In this document: positions 7,501 to 15,162 of the stretch, in pieces | Layout of the letters: every line of letters begins with the position of its first letter | Position numbering within the stretch: the first letter of the stretch is position 1 | Assembly: GCF_902706195.1 (NCBI RefSeq) | Contig: NZ_CACSJO010000004.1 | Span: forward strand, 124,001-188,000 | Length of the DNA stretch: 64,000 nucleotides | Direction: 5' to 3' | Origin: Novosphingobium sp. 18050 | GTDB lineage: Bacteria > Pseudomonadota > Alphaproteobacteria > Sphingomonadales > Sphingomonadaceae | Position numbers and translations under genes: made by a program | The notes under the pieces: model-generated | What the model was told of the DNA's origin: nothing | What the model saw: the letters and a program-made list of their open reading frames with translations, nothing else | Databases searched by the model: none

Positions 7501-8921
7501 TCCGTGATGCCGAAATCTTCGGCGGCAAGCGCTGCGACGTGCGCATCGAAGGCGCGCGCATCGCAGAGATCGGCGAGTTGCGTGCCCGTCCACGCGAATC
7601 GGTGATCGAGGCATTCGGCGGTGCACTGTTGTCAGGCCTTCACGACCACCACATACACCTCGCCGCCCTCGCCGCGCAGAATAGCTCGGTGCAATGCGGT
7701 TCGCCACAAGTCACCAACGCCGATGCGCTTGCCCGAGCGCTGCAAGTGCCTGGAACCGGCTGGCTGCGCGCCATCGGCTTTCACGAAAGCGTGCTGGACG
7801 ACGCCCTTCCCGATGCTGCCATACTCGACCGGATCGTCCCGGATCGTCCTCTCCGGCTGCAGCATCGTACCGGACGTATGTGGCTGCTGAATTCGCGCGC
7901 ACTGGAAGAACTACTCGCCATTGCTGCTCCGCCGCCGGGACTGGAACGCAGCGGCAGCGGCTTCACCGGACGCTTGTTCGATGAGGACGCCTGGCTGCAG
8001 CGAGCGCTCGGAAGCCTGCCCCCGGACTTTAGAGAAGTCAGCGCCGAACTCACCCGCTTCGGAGTGACCGGCGTGACCGATATGTCACCGCGAAATGATC
8101 CCGTCATCGCCCGTCACTTCGCGCAACAGCGGGCGGAAGGCACCCTACTCCAGTCTCCCGTCCTCGCCGGCGGCCTGACCCTTGTCGAGGCAGAGCAAGC
8201 GGGGTGGCACCTTGGTCCTCTCAAGATGCACCTGCACGAAGCAGCACTTCCCGATTTCGAAGAGGCGCTGGGCTTCATCGCCGCCGGCCATGCGCAGAGA
8301 CGCGCCGTTGCCGTTCATTGCGTGACCGAGGTGGAACTGGTTTTCACGCTCGCCTTGCTCGAATGCGCCGGCTCCATGCCGGGAGACCGTATCGAGCACG
8401 TCTCAGTCGCCTCGCCCGAACTGGTGAAGCGCATGGCCGCCCTCGGCCTGCAAGCCTGCGTCCAACCGCACTTCATCGCCGAGCGCGGCGACCGCTACCT
8501 TGCCGACGTCGAACCCCGGCTCCACCCCGACCTTTATCGCCTTCGAACCTTACGCGAAGCGGGCATCCCCATGGCAGGCGGCAGCGACGCCCCCTACGGT
8601 AGCGCCGATCCATGGCAGGCCATGGCCGCCGCCGTCAGCCGCTGCACCTTGAGCGGCTCCCACATAGGACCTGATGAGGCGCTGACGCCGGAAGAAGCAC
8701 TCGCGCTCTATCTCGCGGATCCGCTGGACCTTTCGCGCGTACGCCGCATCTCTGCCGGTGAGCCTGCCGATTTTTGTCTGCTCGGGCTGCCATGGTCCGA
8801 GGCGAGAAGTAGGCTTTCCTGTGCCGACGTAGCCGCAACGATCTGCGCTGGACGCCTAGTCTACCAGCGCGTCGATCAAACCCCATTCGAGCGCTTGGCG
8901 CGCGCCGACGCGGCGCCCTGA
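7494..8921 (+). CDS. Amidohydrolase family 3 protein (YtcJ-like metal hydrolase)
   Basis: 475 aa. Metal-ligand motifs of the amidohydrolase superfamily are in order: GLHDHHIHLAALAAQ near residue 50, HCVTE near 270, DRIEHV near 295, the conserved QPHFIAERGDRYL, and GGSDAPYG (Asp ligand) near 360, then the family-3 tail TPEEALALYLADP ... ISAGEPADFCLL. Such enzymes hydrolyse amides, formamides or similar C-N bonds; the substrate is unknown. Translation starts at ATG 7494 inside the previous stop region (ATGCTGA), which indicates coupling. Its last 66 bp overlap the 3' end of the convergent hydratase gene. Why a C-N hydrolase sits in a CoA-ester operon is not evident; release of an amide-linked carboxylate for the ligase is one possibility. 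Confidence 0.82.
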   Translation: MLIRDAEIFGGKRCDVRIEGARIAEIGELRARPRESVIEAFGGALLSGLHDHHIHLAALAAQNSSVQCGSPQVTNADALARALQVPGTGWLRAIGFHESVLDDALPDAAILDRIVPDRPLRLQHRTGRMWLLNSRALEELLAIAAPPPGLERSGSGFTGRLFDEDAWLQRALGSLPPDFREVSAELTRFGVTGVTDMSPRNDPVIARHFAQQRAEGTLLQSPVLAGGLTLVEAEQAGWHLGPLKMHLHEAALPDFEEALGFIAAGHAQRRAVAVHCVTEVELVFTLALLECAGSMPGDRIEHVSVASPELVKRMAALGLQACVQPHFIAERGDRYLADVEPRLHPDLYRLRTLREAGIPMAGGSDAPYGSADPWQAMAAAVSRCTLSGSHIGPDEALTPEEALALYLADPLDLSRVRRISAGEPADFCLLGLPWSEARSRLSCADVAATICAGRLVYQRVDQTPFERLARADAAP

Positions 8922-9824
8922 CAACACCATCAAAGCAGTGCGCTGACGCCCGATCCGGCGCGTCACGGACACACACCCTCCCGCCCCTGGCAGTACCCCC
9001 ATCGCCAGTTCGGGCAACTGGAACCACGAACGCCGCGTTGCGGTGATCCGGCTGGCGAAAGCCGCCAGTTCCAATCCCGCGCCAATGCAAGCGCCGTCGA
9101 TCTCCACCGCAAACCGGTCGGCGCAGCGCACTGCTTCACGCGCGGGCAAAGTCCGGCTGCGGATCATGTGCGCAGTGGCCGGATCAATCGTCGTCCCGAA
9201 TTCGCCAAGGTCCGCGCCAAGACTGAATGCCTTACCATGCGCTCGTAGCGTGATGCGGCTGATGCTGCGGTCCATATTAACCAGCACGAAGGCCTCGTGC
9301 AGAGCATCACGCATATGCCGGTCGATGGCGTTGCCCGCCTCTCCCCGGTTGAGCATGGCGATTACTTCGTCCCCTTGGCGCGACAGTGAAACGGCGCCCC
9401 GAATCAGATCACACGAAGGGATTTTCCGGCGGGCAATCCAATCCCTGTGCGCCGTGCTGCCCTGCAGCGTGGCATAGGCCAAAGACTCTGCCGTAAGCCC
9501 ATCATCGGCCGAAAGTGAAGGCAGCAACCGCAGCAACTGCACAAGCGTCGAAGCGGCAAGAGACTGCGATATCGCCGCCTCGCCCAAGGCTGCTGCCTGG
9601 GAGCGCGATTCGACCACCGTATCCAACTTGGATGCAAGGGGGTGATCCGCCCCACCTATTCCAATCAACGGACAAGGCGGCAATCGGATATCCCTAGCCT
9701 CATACGGTGTCGCCGCCAGATCAACGAAAGCGACAGGCTCAAAACACGAATATCCGCCGTGCTCAAGGTCTGCCGTCGACACCGTCAATCCCGCAAAATC
9801 CATGACTTTCCCGTATATACGCAT
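8856..9824 (-). CDS. Enoyl-CoA hydratase/isomerase-like protein with long N-terminal extension
   Basis: 322 aa. The crotonase fold begins only near residue 140 (GAVSLSRQGDEVIAMLNRGEAGNAIDRHMRD), with the oxyanion-hole segments HGKAFSLGADLGEFG and IDGACIGAGLELAAF, then ELAMGVLPGAGG and ARQALEWGLIDALVD at the extreme C terminus. It therefore lacks the usual last helices and has about 130 extra residues in front, of mixed character, without motifs known to me. No Shine-Dalgarno is seen before ATG 9824; ATG 9803 is an alternative. The 3' end overlaps the convergent amidohydrolase gene by 66 bp. Probably acts on an unsaturated acyl-CoA made by the neighbouring enzymes. Confidence 0.72.
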   Translation of the reverse strand: MRIYGKVMDFAGLTVSTADLEHGGYSCFEPVAFVDLAATPYEARDIRLPPCPLIGIGGADHPLASKLDTVVESRSQAAALGEAAISQSLAASTLVQLLRLLPSLSADDGLTAESLAYATLQGSTAHRDWIARRKIPSCDLIRGAVSLSRQGDEVIAMLNRGEAGNAIDRHMRDALHEAFVLVNMDRSISRITLRAHGKAFSLGADLGEFGTTIDPATAHMIRSRTLPAREAVRCADRFAVEIDGACIGAGLELAAFASRITATRRSWFQLPELAMGVLPGAGGCVSVTRRIGRQRTALMVLSGRRVGARQALEWGLIDALVD

Positions 9825-10128
9825 CGATTCTATTCATCGCTGAAAAGGCATTGGACTGGCCCAGAGACATTGACCAGCCCAGAGCGTAACAGGCAAGCTT
9901 GGCGACAAGCGCCATCAACCTACTGGAAGCTCCGTATGAAGGCGGAGAAACTGTGCTGAATTTTCCCAATCGTATACATAAAAGATGCGCTTGATGAACA
10001 GGTGTGTTGATGCTAACCAAAGTGAGCAAAAAACGAGAATGACTCAGTTATCTGGGCAAACGACTCGGGGATAGAGGCAATCTCGTCGAAAGCGAGTTCA
10101 TCAACCAAGCAGAGGGAGGAGAGACCTC
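9825..10128. other. Divergent intergenic region upstream of IclR regulator
   Basis: 304 bp between the hydratase and the IclR gene. AT-richer than its surroundings, with no convincing open frame. AGGGAGGAGAG (10111-10121) is the ribosome binding site of the IclR gene. No clear perfect palindrome was found in the non-coding part; CTAACC at 10013 matches the half-site at 2819. Confidence 0.5.
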
Positions 10129-10944
10129 ATGTCTGGAAAGACGTCATCATCATCGAACAAGGCAAAAATTGCTCGTCGCGTGATCGAAGTGCTGGAATAT
10201 TTCGACGACGCGCATCGGGAGGCTACCGTCATGGACATCGTCCGGCGCTATAACCGACCGCAGTCGAGCACATCCGAACTGCTTTCGAGCCTGGTAGAAC
10301 TGGGGCTCCTTCATAAGGACCCTTACTCGCGCGCTTACAGCCTGACGCCACGCGCCGCGCTGATCGGCACATCAGGCCAGCCCGAGCTGGTGCGCGACGG
10401 ACGCATCGTACGCCTGATGGACCGCCTGGTGGCGCAGACCGGCCTTTCTGTCGCGCTGCACTCGATGGTCGGGCTGGACGCGCAGATCGTCAACTGGCGC
10501 CATGGTCCCCGTGCCCTTGCCGCAACCCGCGAGCTGGCAGGCGGCGTCAAGGAACCGCTGGCTCGCAGCGCCGCCGGTATGCTGATGCTGTCGACGATCC
10601 CTCGCCAGCGCTGCGAAGGCATGGTTCGCCGCCTCAACGCCGAAGCCGACGAGCAGGGCAAGTTCGCCTTCTCGGAAATGATGGCACGCATCGACGCCTG
10701 CCGCGAGCCGCGCCACATGTTCGGCACTGCCGGCTTCGGCACCGGCGCCGAAGCCCTTAGCGGCCTTGTTCCGCGCCAGCCCGATGGGCACCCGCTGGTC
10801 ATCAGCGTGATCTACGGCAAGGACGACAAGGTAACCCCCGAAGCCCTGTTCCAGTGCCTGAGCGACGCCATGCGTGCTTGCCTGCCGGACCCAGGTTCGC
10901 AGTACGCCCAGTCGACGGTCGAGCAGTTCTCGCACGCCGCCTGA
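10129..10944 (+). CDS. IclR family transcriptional regulator
   Basis: 271 aa. N-terminal winged helix: IARRVIEVLEYFDDAHREA, then VMDIVRRYNRPQSSTSELLSSLVELGLLHKDP, which is the IclR helix-turn-helix with the wing SRAYSLTPRAALIG. The C-terminal effector domain (about residues 95-250) is diverged but keeps the GLSVALHSMVG and GGVKEPLARSAAGMLML segments seen in IclR ligand domains. Strong Shine-Dalgarno GGAGGAGAG before ATG. It stands alone between its promoter and the terminator at 10972, facing the hydratase/amidohydrolase convergent pair, which are the likely targets. Confidence 0.85.
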   Translation: MSGKTSSSSNKAKIARRVIEVLEYFDDAHREATVMDIVRRYNRPQSSTSELLSSLVELGLLHKDPYSRAYSLTPRAALIGTSGQPELVRDGRIVRLMDRLVAQTGLSVALHSMVGLDAQIVNWRHGPRALAATRELAGGVKEPLARSAAGMLMLSTIPRQRCEGMVRRLNAEADEQGKFAFSEMMARIDACREPRHMFGTAGFGTGAEALSGLVPRQPDGHPLVISVIYGKDDKVTPEALFQCLSDAMRACLPDPGSQYAQSTVEQFSHAA

Positions 10945-10971
10945 GCGCAGCAAACAGAACCAACGGAGGAA

Positions 10972-11006
10972 GGCCCTGCGAGACATCTCGCGGGCCCTTT
11001 CTTTTG
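10972..11006 (+). terminator. Rho-independent terminator of IclR gene
   Basis: Stem GGCCC(T)GCGAGA (10972-10983) / TCTCGCGGGCC (10986-10996), 11 bp with one bulged T and a very short CA loop, then CTTTCTTTT. It separates the IclR gene from the convergent TetR gene. Confidence 0.8.
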
Positions 11007-11026
11007 CCTGAATTTGTAGAGACGTT

Positions 11027-11803
11027 CTAATCCGGCAGCGCGTCTAAATAATCTTGGTCGCCGCCATCACGGGCATCGCGGATCGCGAATTGCATGAGCC
11101 TTGCTCCCGGTACGAGGTAGCGGTCCTCGCTGATATCCGGGCCCATCTCGACCAGCTTGCGCAGCTCCTTATCCGTCACCAGCGTGACAGAGCGCTCGAT
11201 GCCGATCATTACCATCGTCGCCATAGATGTGCTGGGATTGCTGACGAGCTTGTCGAATCCCATCTGCGCCACAATCAGGCCGATGATCGGGCGGCTGCTG
11301 TCGATGCGGTGACGCATCATTCGCGCGTCCTGCTGGTCCGCCAGCCCATTGCGCATATGCAACAGGCGCGAATGGCGCAGCCAGAAGCTGTGGTAGCTGC
11401 GTACGAAACGGTAGCAGCACGCGAACAGGTCCTCATCAGGCCAGCGCTCACGCAGGACGGACAGATAGTCGTCCTGCGCCGTCTCCATCACCGGCTCCAG
11501 CACCGCCAGTAGCAGCTCGGTCATGTCGGTGAAGTAATTGTAGAGCGAGGTCATGCCCAGCGAGGCCTTGCCCGCCACACGAGCGAGCGTGACCGGCTCC
11601 TCGGACATCTCGATCATTTCGATCGCGGCCGCCAGGATACGCTCACGCGTTATTCGTCCCTTGCGACCCAACCGCTGCCCGTTGAGATTGTGGCTGACTG
11701 CCGCGCAGGCCTGTGTCACCGCAGCCGAAAGCGGCGGCGGCAGAGCCGCGAGGTGGCCTGGTTCGGTGGCCACCTCGGGATCGTCATCGCCGCCTGCGGG
11801 CAA
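11027..11803 (-). CDS. TetR family transcriptional regulator
   Basis: 258 aa. About 45 N-terminal residues without motif precede the TetR DNA-binding domain: ITRERILAAAIEMIEMSEEPVTLARVAGKASLGMTSLYNYFTDMTELLLAVLEP (about residues 51-104), with the recognition helix LGMTSLYNYF. The rest is a helical ligand domain. The start at 11803 lies only 3 bp after the stop of the aldehyde dehydrogenase, so the two are co-transcribed; an internal start nearer ITRERI is possible. It is last in a minus-strand run that begins at 17916 or 18780 and may regulate it. Ligand unknown. Confidence 0.82.
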   Translation of the reverse strand: MPAGGDDDPEVATEPGHLAALPPPLSAAVTQACAAVSHNLNGQRLGRKGRITRERILAAAIEMIEMSEEPVTLARVAGKASLGMTSLYNYFTDMTELLLAVLEPVMETAQDDYLSVLRERWPDEDLFACCYRFVRSYHSFWLRHSRLLHMRNGLADQQDARMMRHRIDSSRPIIGLIVAQMGFDKLVSNPSTSMATMVMIGIERSVTLVTDKELRKLVEMGPDISEDRYLVPGARLMQFAIRDARDGGDQDYLDALPD

Positions 11804-11806
11804 GGA

Positions 11807-13288
11807 TCAGGCCGGCTCAGCCTGCCGGACAGGCCAGGCCAGCATCTTGACGTCAGTATATTCCTCAATCCCCTCAACGCCCCATTCGCGGCCCATGCCG
11901 CTAGCCTTGAAGCCGCCGAAGGGAATGTCGCCAGCAATGCACATGCCGTTGTTAACGCTCATCGAACCGGTCTTCACGCGGCGCGCGATGTTCATGGCGC
12001 GGTCGTGGCTACCCGATACCCCGCCCGAGAGGCCGTAAGAGCTTTCATTGGCGATGCGGATGGCGTCGTCGTCGTCGTCGTAGGGGATCACCACCAGGAC
12101 CGGGCCGAAGATTTCCTCCTGAGCGATGCGCATATCGTTGGTAACGTCCACGAAGCAGGTCGGCTCGACAAAATAGCCGCCGCCCTTGTCGGGACGGATC
12201 TTGCCACCGGCCAGCAGCGTGGCGCCTTCTTCCTGACCGAGGTCGATATAGCTCTTCACGCGCTCCATCTGCCGCTTCGAGACGACCGGACCCATGACGT
12301 GGGCGGGATTCTCGACATCGCCCCAGTTATCGCCGAACTTGCCGTAAGCGCCGCCAAGGATGGCCTTGGCCTCCTCGTAACGGCTCTTGGGCACCAGCAG
12401 GCGCGACTGCACCGCGCAGCCCTGCCCGGCATGGAACACCAGCATCGACATTCCGATGTCCATCGCGAAGTTCGGCGCATCGTCGAGCACGATCTTGGCC
12501 GACTTGCCGCCCAACTCCAGGAACACGCGCTTAAGGGTCGCCGCGCCCTGCTCCATGATCCGCTTGCCCACGCCGGTCGAACCGGTGAACGAGATCAGGT
12601 CGACCCGCGGGTCGGTCACCAGCATTTCGCCGGCCAGTGCCGGGTCGGCACCGAAAACCACGTTCATCACGCCGTCCGGGAAACCGGCTTCCTTGGCCAG
12701 TTCACCGAAGATCGCGCCCATGCCGGGAGTATCGGGAGCAGGCTTGAGGATGACGGTGCAACCTGCCAGCAGCGCCGCCACGACCTTGCCGATGTTGACG
12801 TAGAGCGGCACGTTCCAAGGAGTGATCGCGCCAACGACACCGATCGATTCGCGCAGACCAAGGCGCTTGTGGATCATCCCGAAGGCCGGACGCTCGCCAT
12901 AATCGACTTCCCAGTCGATACGGTCGAAGATCGCGATATAGTCGTCCCAGCCATCGAGCGCCATGTCGACGTGGGCGCGGTTCACCGCACCCTGCGCTGC
13001 GCCGGCTTCATGGATGGCGAGTTGGCCCAGCTTCGCGCGGTCGCGCTCGAAAAGCTCGCGATACTTCTTCACCAGCGCCACGCGCTTTTCGAGGTTGGTC
13101 GACCAGTCGGTGTCGTCAAAGGCACGGCGGGCGGCGGCGATGGCCTCGTTTACGTCATCGGCAGTGGCGTCGGCAGCCTTGCCGACCGGCTCGCCGGTCC
13201 AGGGGCTGATGACATCGAAAGTCGCACCATTGCCGGCATCGCGCAGCTTGCCGTCGATGTAGAGCCTGGCATCGGGAAGAGTGGTCAT
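11807..13288 (-). CDS. NAD(P)-dependent aldehyde dehydrogenase
   Basis: 493 aa, the standard length. Motifs in order: ITPWNVPL, LKPAPDTPGMG, ISFTGSTGVGKR, catalytic Glu in FLELGGKSAKIVL, catalytic Cys in FHAGQGCAVQSRLLVP, and EEIFGPVLVVIPYDD. AAGGA sits upstream of ATG 13288 with proper spacing. Oxidises an aldehyde to the acid, which would then be a substrate for the CoA ligases nearby. Lies between an SDR (82 bp upstream) and a TetR gene in the same orientation; the SDR plus ALDH pair reads as alcohol to aldehyde to acid, which is inference. Confidence 0.92.
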   Translation of the reverse strand: MTTLPDARLYIDGKLRDAGNGATFDVISPWTGEPVGKAADATADDVNEAIAAARRAFDDTDWSTNLEKRVALVKKYRELFERDRAKLGQLAIHEAGAAQGAVNRAHVDMALDGWDDYIAIFDRIDWEVDYGERPAFGMIHKRLGLRESIGVVGAITPWNVPLYVNIGKVVAALLAGCTVILKPAPDTPGMGAIFGELAKEAGFPDGVMNVVFGADPALAGEMLVTDPRVDLISFTGSTGVGKRIMEQGAATLKRVFLELGGKSAKIVLDDAPNFAMDIGMSMLVFHAGQGCAVQSRLLVPKSRYEEAKAILGGAYGKFGDNWGDVENPAHVMGPVVSKRQMERVKSYIDLGQEEGATLLAGGKIRPDKGGGYFVEPTCFVDVTNDMRIAQEEIFGPVLVVIPYDDDDDAIRIANESSYGLSGGVSGSHDRAMNIARRVKTGSMSVNNGMCIAGDIPFGGFKASGMGREWGVEGIEEYTDVKMLAWPVRQAEPA

Positions 13289-13370
13289 GAGATGATCCTT
13301 GGCAAGAAATCTATGAACTAAAGATCGGGAGCGCGCCGGGTTGCCTCGGCGGTCCTGTCAGACGGTATGC

Positions 13371-14108
13371 TCAGGCCTTGCGGGCGCCGACGGAGACATG
13401 GGAAACCCGTACGTCGGGCGGCAGGTCGATCACCGCACGGAAGACGCCCGTCACCGATGCCGAATGCGAAACCGGCCGCACCCGCATATCGAGGCCGTTC
13501 TTTGCGCAGCCCATGTGGAAGCGCATCGCGGCGTCGCGGTCCCAGTTAGGGGCGTCCTTACCCTCGTCGTACATCGGTCCGGCGCGGACGAGAGTGACGC
13601 GGATGCCGCTTTCCTCAAGCTCTGCCTCGAGCTGCTGGCTGAACTGCTCCAGCCCTGCCTTGCTGCACTGGTAAAGCGACAGCATTACGAACGACACGGC
13701 GACGGATTCGCTGCCCACGTTGATGATATGGCTGCCCTTTTCCATCATCGGGATTGCCGAGCGGCAGCAGTAAATAGGCCCCTTAAGGTTTGTGGCGATG
13801 ATGCTGTCGATCTGGCGGTCGGTGGCCTCGGCGATCGTGAACGGTTCGTAGATGCCCGCGTTGTTGATCAGCACGTCGATCTTCGGGTGCTTTTGGGCGA
13901 TGGCGGCAAAAGCGGCACGCACGGAATCGGGGCTGGCGACGTCGCACTCGACGGCCATGGCGCCGCCTCCGATCTCATCGGCCACGGACCGGACCTTCGA
14001 CAGCGTGCGTCCCAGAAGGATCACGGTTTCGCCCTCGCTCGCGAAGCGGTGCGCCAGTGCCTTGCCGAGACCGGCTCCAGCCCCGGTGATGACGATCGTC
14101 TTGCCCAC
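13371..14108 (-). CDS. SDR family oxidoreductase
   Basis: 245 aa classical short-chain dehydrogenase. Cofactor site TGAGAGLG at the N terminus, VLINNAGIY, and the catalytic Ser-Tyr-Lys triad in NVGSESVAVSFVMLSLYQCSKAG. A Shine-Dalgarno GGAGG lies directly upstream of GTG 14108 (VGKTIVITGAG); GTG 14120 is in frame too but has no ribosome site, so 14108 is preferred. It precedes the aldehyde dehydrogenase on the same strand. Binding of NADP or NAD cannot be told with certainty; the residues following beta-2 (LLGRTLSKV) include Arg, which leans to NADP(H). Confidence 0.87.
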   Translation of the reverse strand: MGKTIVITGAGAGLGKALAHRFASEGETVILLGRTLSKVRSVADEIGGGAMAVECDVASPDSVRAAFAAIAQKHPKIDVLINNAGIYEPFTIAEATDRQIDSIIATNLKGPIYCCRSAIPMMEKGSHIINVGSESVAVSFVMLSLYQCSKAGLEQFSQQLEAELEESGIRVTLVRAGPMYDEGKDAPNWDRDAAMRFHMGCAKNGLDMRVRPVSHSASVTGVFRAVIDLPPDVRVSHVSVGARKA

Positions 14109-14246
14109 AGTTCCTCCCACTTGATTGGCCGCCCGCTAGATGCAGGTCAGCTACTTATGTTCACCATAGCTGCTCGCCAATCGAGTGCCTATCGCGGCCA
14201 CGATGGATCGAGCGGCGCCCTTCGTGACGCGCCCCGGCGATACCGT

Positions 14247-14693
14247 TCAGCCGCCGAGCGGATCGCTACCTGCAGGCTTTCCGGTAAGGTTGCCGAGGAT
14301 CGTTTCCAGCGTGGCAAGAAGCTGCACCTTGTCGGCCTCGCTGATGCCCGCCATCGCCGCATCGGACGTTTCGATGGCCAGTGGCTGGAGGCGCTCGATC
14401 ATCTCGCCGCCACGGTCGGTAAGGTGGAGGTTCCAGGCACGGCGGTCGGCCGGGTCGGCGCGGCGCTCTACCATGCCCGCTTCCTGCATGCGGTCGATCA
14501 TGCGCCCGGCGGTGATCGGCTCCACTTCGAGGATTTCGGCAAGGCCTGCCTGCTTGATGCCTTCGTAGCGGCGCAGAACGCTAAGCACCTGCCACTGCGG
14601 CCGGGTTACCCCGATCTCTCTCGCACGCTCGTCGAAAGCGCGGCGCATGAGCCGCGCGACTTGTGCCAGGACCGTGCCCACCCTGCGTTCCAT
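14247..14693 (-). CDS. MarR family transcriptional regulator
   Basis: 148 aa from ATG 14693 (MERRVGTVLAQVARLM). Winged helix: GVTRPQWQVLSVLRRYEGIKQ, LAEILEVEPITAGRMIDRMQEAGMV, then wing RRADPADRRAWNLHLTDRG. A longer frame from TTG 14765 would overlap the preceding gene by 17 bp, but the added residues look unlike a MarR N terminus. It follows the SnoaL-like gene and is likely part of the ligase operon that starts at 17916, as an autoregulator. Ligand unknown. Confidence 0.85.
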   Translation of the reverse strand: MERRVGTVLAQVARLMRRAFDERAREIGVTRPQWQVLSVLRRYEGIKQAGLAEILEVEPITAGRMIDRMQEAGMVERRADPADRRAWNLHLTDRGGEMIERLQPLAIETSDAAMAGISEADKVQLLATLETILGNLTGKPAGSDPLGG

Positions 14694-14748
14694 GACCGAA
14701 GGATTAGTGAGCCTGCTTAGCTTTGGCCAGCGGTTTTGTGCGCAGCAA

Positions 14749-15162
14749 TCACGCAGGCTTTTCAACGTCCATGATCAGTCGTGTCAGCGTCTGTTCGGCG
14801 ATCTTCCAGCCTTCGGGCGTGCGCAGGCAGGTCTCGTGGTAATGGCCGTAGCCGGTGAGCGCGAAGTCGCCCTTGACGACCCGGTCCTGCATCGCCCAGA
14901 CCACCCGCGCCCGGTCGCCCTCAATGGCGATCTCGGGCGAATGGATCTGGTGCGCGGTCTTTGCTTCTTCTAGCGCCCTGCTCACCACTGCGACGAAGTT
15001 ATCGCGCCCCTGCTCGCGAGTACCGCCGCTGGGCCGCGTGTCCACCACGCAGTCCTCGGTGAAAAGGGCCTTCCAGCCCTCCCAGTCCTTACTGTCGAGC
15101 AGGCGGCAATAGGCAGCCTTCAGGTTGCAGATGGCGAGCCAGTCGGCAAAGTCTGGCGTCAT
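14749..15162 (-). CDS. SnoaL/NTF2-like protein
   Basis: 137 aa single-domain cone fold of the nuclear transport factor 2 / SnoaL superfamily: LAICNLKAAYCRLLDSKDWEGWKALFTEDCVVDT at the start, GRDNFVAVVSRAL in the middle, HQIHSPEIAIEGDRARVVWAMQDRV and GYGHYHETCLRTPEGWKIAEQTLTR in the sheet. Members include isomerases, dehydratases and inactive binding proteins; the frequent Tyr/Asp/His pocket does not define one here. Its ATG overlaps the ligase stop (ATGA, 15159-15162), so translation is coupled. It may act on the CoA-ester product or on the free substrate. Confidence 0.82.
   Translation of the reverse strand: MTPDFADWLAICNLKAAYCRLLDSKDWEGWKALFTEDCVVDTRPSGGTREQGRDNFVAVVSRALEEAKTAHQIHSPEIAIEGDRARVVWAMQDRVVKGDFALTGYGHYHETCLRTPEGWKIAEQTLTRLIMDVEKPA

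Noticed and set aside
11690..13321. 543-codon plus-strand frame opposite the aldehyde dehydrogenase
   Set aside because: Antisense to a complete ALDH with ELGGK and GQGC motifs; composition is that of a shadow frame.
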